A DNA stretch of 64,000 bases. Origin: Alphaproteobacteria bacterium (GTDB taxonomy: Bacteria > Pseudomonadota > Alphaproteobacteria > Micropepsales > Micropepsaceae). Shown here piece after piece: positions 63,338 to 64,000 of this stretch. The stretch spans positions 1 to 64,000 of the forward strand of contig JAFARO010000010.1 in assembly GCA_019245415.1 (NCBI GenBank), in the 5' to 3' direction. Made by a program: the position numbers and the translations under genes. Each line of letters opens with the position of its first letter. Position 1 is the stretch's first letter. The notes below the pieces were generated by a model. The model had not been told where the DNA came from. It saw only the letters and a list, made by a program, of their open reading frames with translations, and made no database searches.

Positions 63338-64000
63338 ATGACCGAACTTTACACAACGGCACGACAGCTCCTCGCGGACCTGAAAAATCGCAGGGTCTCC
63401 GCGCGTGAACTCCTCGAGGCCCACGCTGCGCGGCAGGAGTACTTGGCCGGATCCATCAATGCGGTGGTGGCGACGAATTTGACGCGGGCGCGAAGGGACG
63501 CGCAGGCGATCGACGACAGCCGCAGCCGCGGCGAAACCCTCGGCCCCCTGGCAGGCTTGCCGATGACGATCAAGGACGGCTTTGATGTCGAAGGCCTTCC
63601 CGCGACCAGCGGCTTTTCGGGCTTTGCGCAGCGGCCGAAAGATTGTCCGGACGCAGAATTGGTTGCTCGTACGCGCGCTGCCGGCGCGGTCGTCTGGGGG
63701 AAGACCAATGTCCCATTCTTCCTGAGCGACTGGCAGAGCTACAACGCAATCTATGGCACGACCAACAATCCCTATGACGTGACGCGCGTTCCAGGAGGTT
63801 CGTCCGGCGGGGCGGCGGCGGCGCTGGCGTGCGGTATCACTCCGCTCGAGATCGGCTCCGACATTGGAGGTTCTCTTAGGCATCCAGCGAATTTCTGCGG
63901 CATCTGCGCTTTGAAGCCGACCTGGGGCGCACTTCCGATGCGCGGTCACGTGCCGCCGCCGCCGGGCATGGATGCCGAGGTCGACCTTGGGGTGGCGGGA
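63338..64000 (+). CDS. Amidase (amidase signature family), 5' part only
   Basis: 221 codons run to the window edge without a stop. N-terminus MTELYTTARQLLADLKNRRV; the Ser-Ser-Lys triad is visible: Lys in MTIKDGFDV, the first Ser in the Gly/Ser box PGGSSGGAAAALA and the second in DIGGSLRHPAN. Family members hydrolyse amides such as those of Glu-tRNA or aryl and fatty amides; the substrate cannot be told. Start ATG 63338, 69 bases from the divergent dehydrogenase start. Confidence 0.9.
   Translation, partial: MTELYTTARQLLADLKNRRVSARELLEAHAARQEYLAGSINAVVATNLTRARRDAQAIDDSRSRGETLGPLAGLPMTIKDGFDVEGLPATSGFSGFAQRPKDCPDAELVARTRAAGAVVWGKTNVPFFLSDWQSYNAIYGTTNNPYDVTRVPGGSSGGAAAALACGITPLEIGSDIGGSLRHPANFCGICALKPTWGALPMRGHVPPPPGMDAEVDLGVAG

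Noticed and set aside
1-64000. tRNA or rRNA genes, CRISPR, prophage
   Set aside because: No cloverleaf with the TTC-loop pattern, no rRNA signature, no short spaced repeats and no phage genes were recognised on reading; a covariance search would be needed to exclude a tRNA fully.

Overview
The window is a GC-rich stretch of a Gram-negative chromosome that reads as an alphaproteobacterium. Pointers are the order rpmH-rnpA-yidD-yidC-yihA-argB, DUF2336 and DUF1036 proteins, a CpaA-F/TadBC pilus locus, a PheA ACT domain with ESYQ in place of ESRP, and CtrA-type TTAA-N7-TTAA sites. A Rhizomicrobium- or Caulobacter-like lineage would fit, but I cannot assign a genus. I see no tRNA, rRNA, CRISPR array or prophage.

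Layout. 1-10 kb: a truncated OmpA-like end, a dienelactone hydrolase and P1 peptidase pair, gamma-glutamyltransferase, two tandem secreted HELGE-motif proteins, Tam methyltransferase with an orphan sensor kinase, and a secreted GLoVer-repeat protein. 10-15.3 kb: the ribosome, RNase P and membrane-insertion block from rpmH to yidC, then yihA, argB and a DUF1036 protein. 15.36-17.05 kb: a complete IS1595-type element with a passenger gene, inserted in the loop of an intergenic hairpin repeat. 17-30 kb: DUF2336, a HAD phosphatase, dapD, two DUF805 membrane proteins (the first with a damaged start), dapE, murI, truA-fmt-def, rmuC, recR, an HD protein and nudC. 30-38.5 kb: the 4.5S SRP RNA with its promoter, a small membrane protein plus HTH regulator unit with a likely operator, dnaX, pheA, kdsB, a membrane cytochrome c, a GhrA-like reductase, an M17 aminopeptidase and a GST.

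38.5-55 kb is a tight-adherence (Flp/Tad) pilus island: two Flp pilins each followed by a strong hairpin, prepilin peptidase, cpaB to cpaF, tadB, tadC, a small uncharacterised membrane protein, a TPR lipoprotein, a TadG-like protein and two TadE-like pseudopilins. Perfect or one-mismatch CtrA boxes lie before both pilins and between tadG and tadE, which suggests cell-cycle control of the pilus. 55-64 kb: a MacAB-like efflux trio, a class A penicillin-binding protein, a GH15 hydrolase, a zinc alcohol dehydrogenase and the start of an amidase cut by the window edge.

The most notable items are the IS1595 element with its membrane-anchored passenger protein, the duplicated HELGE proteins whose third acidic residue sits at thermolysin-like spacing, the TGTAAAG operator in front of the membrane protein/HTH unit, and the CtrA-like boxes at the pilus locus and at the DUF2336/HAD promoter.
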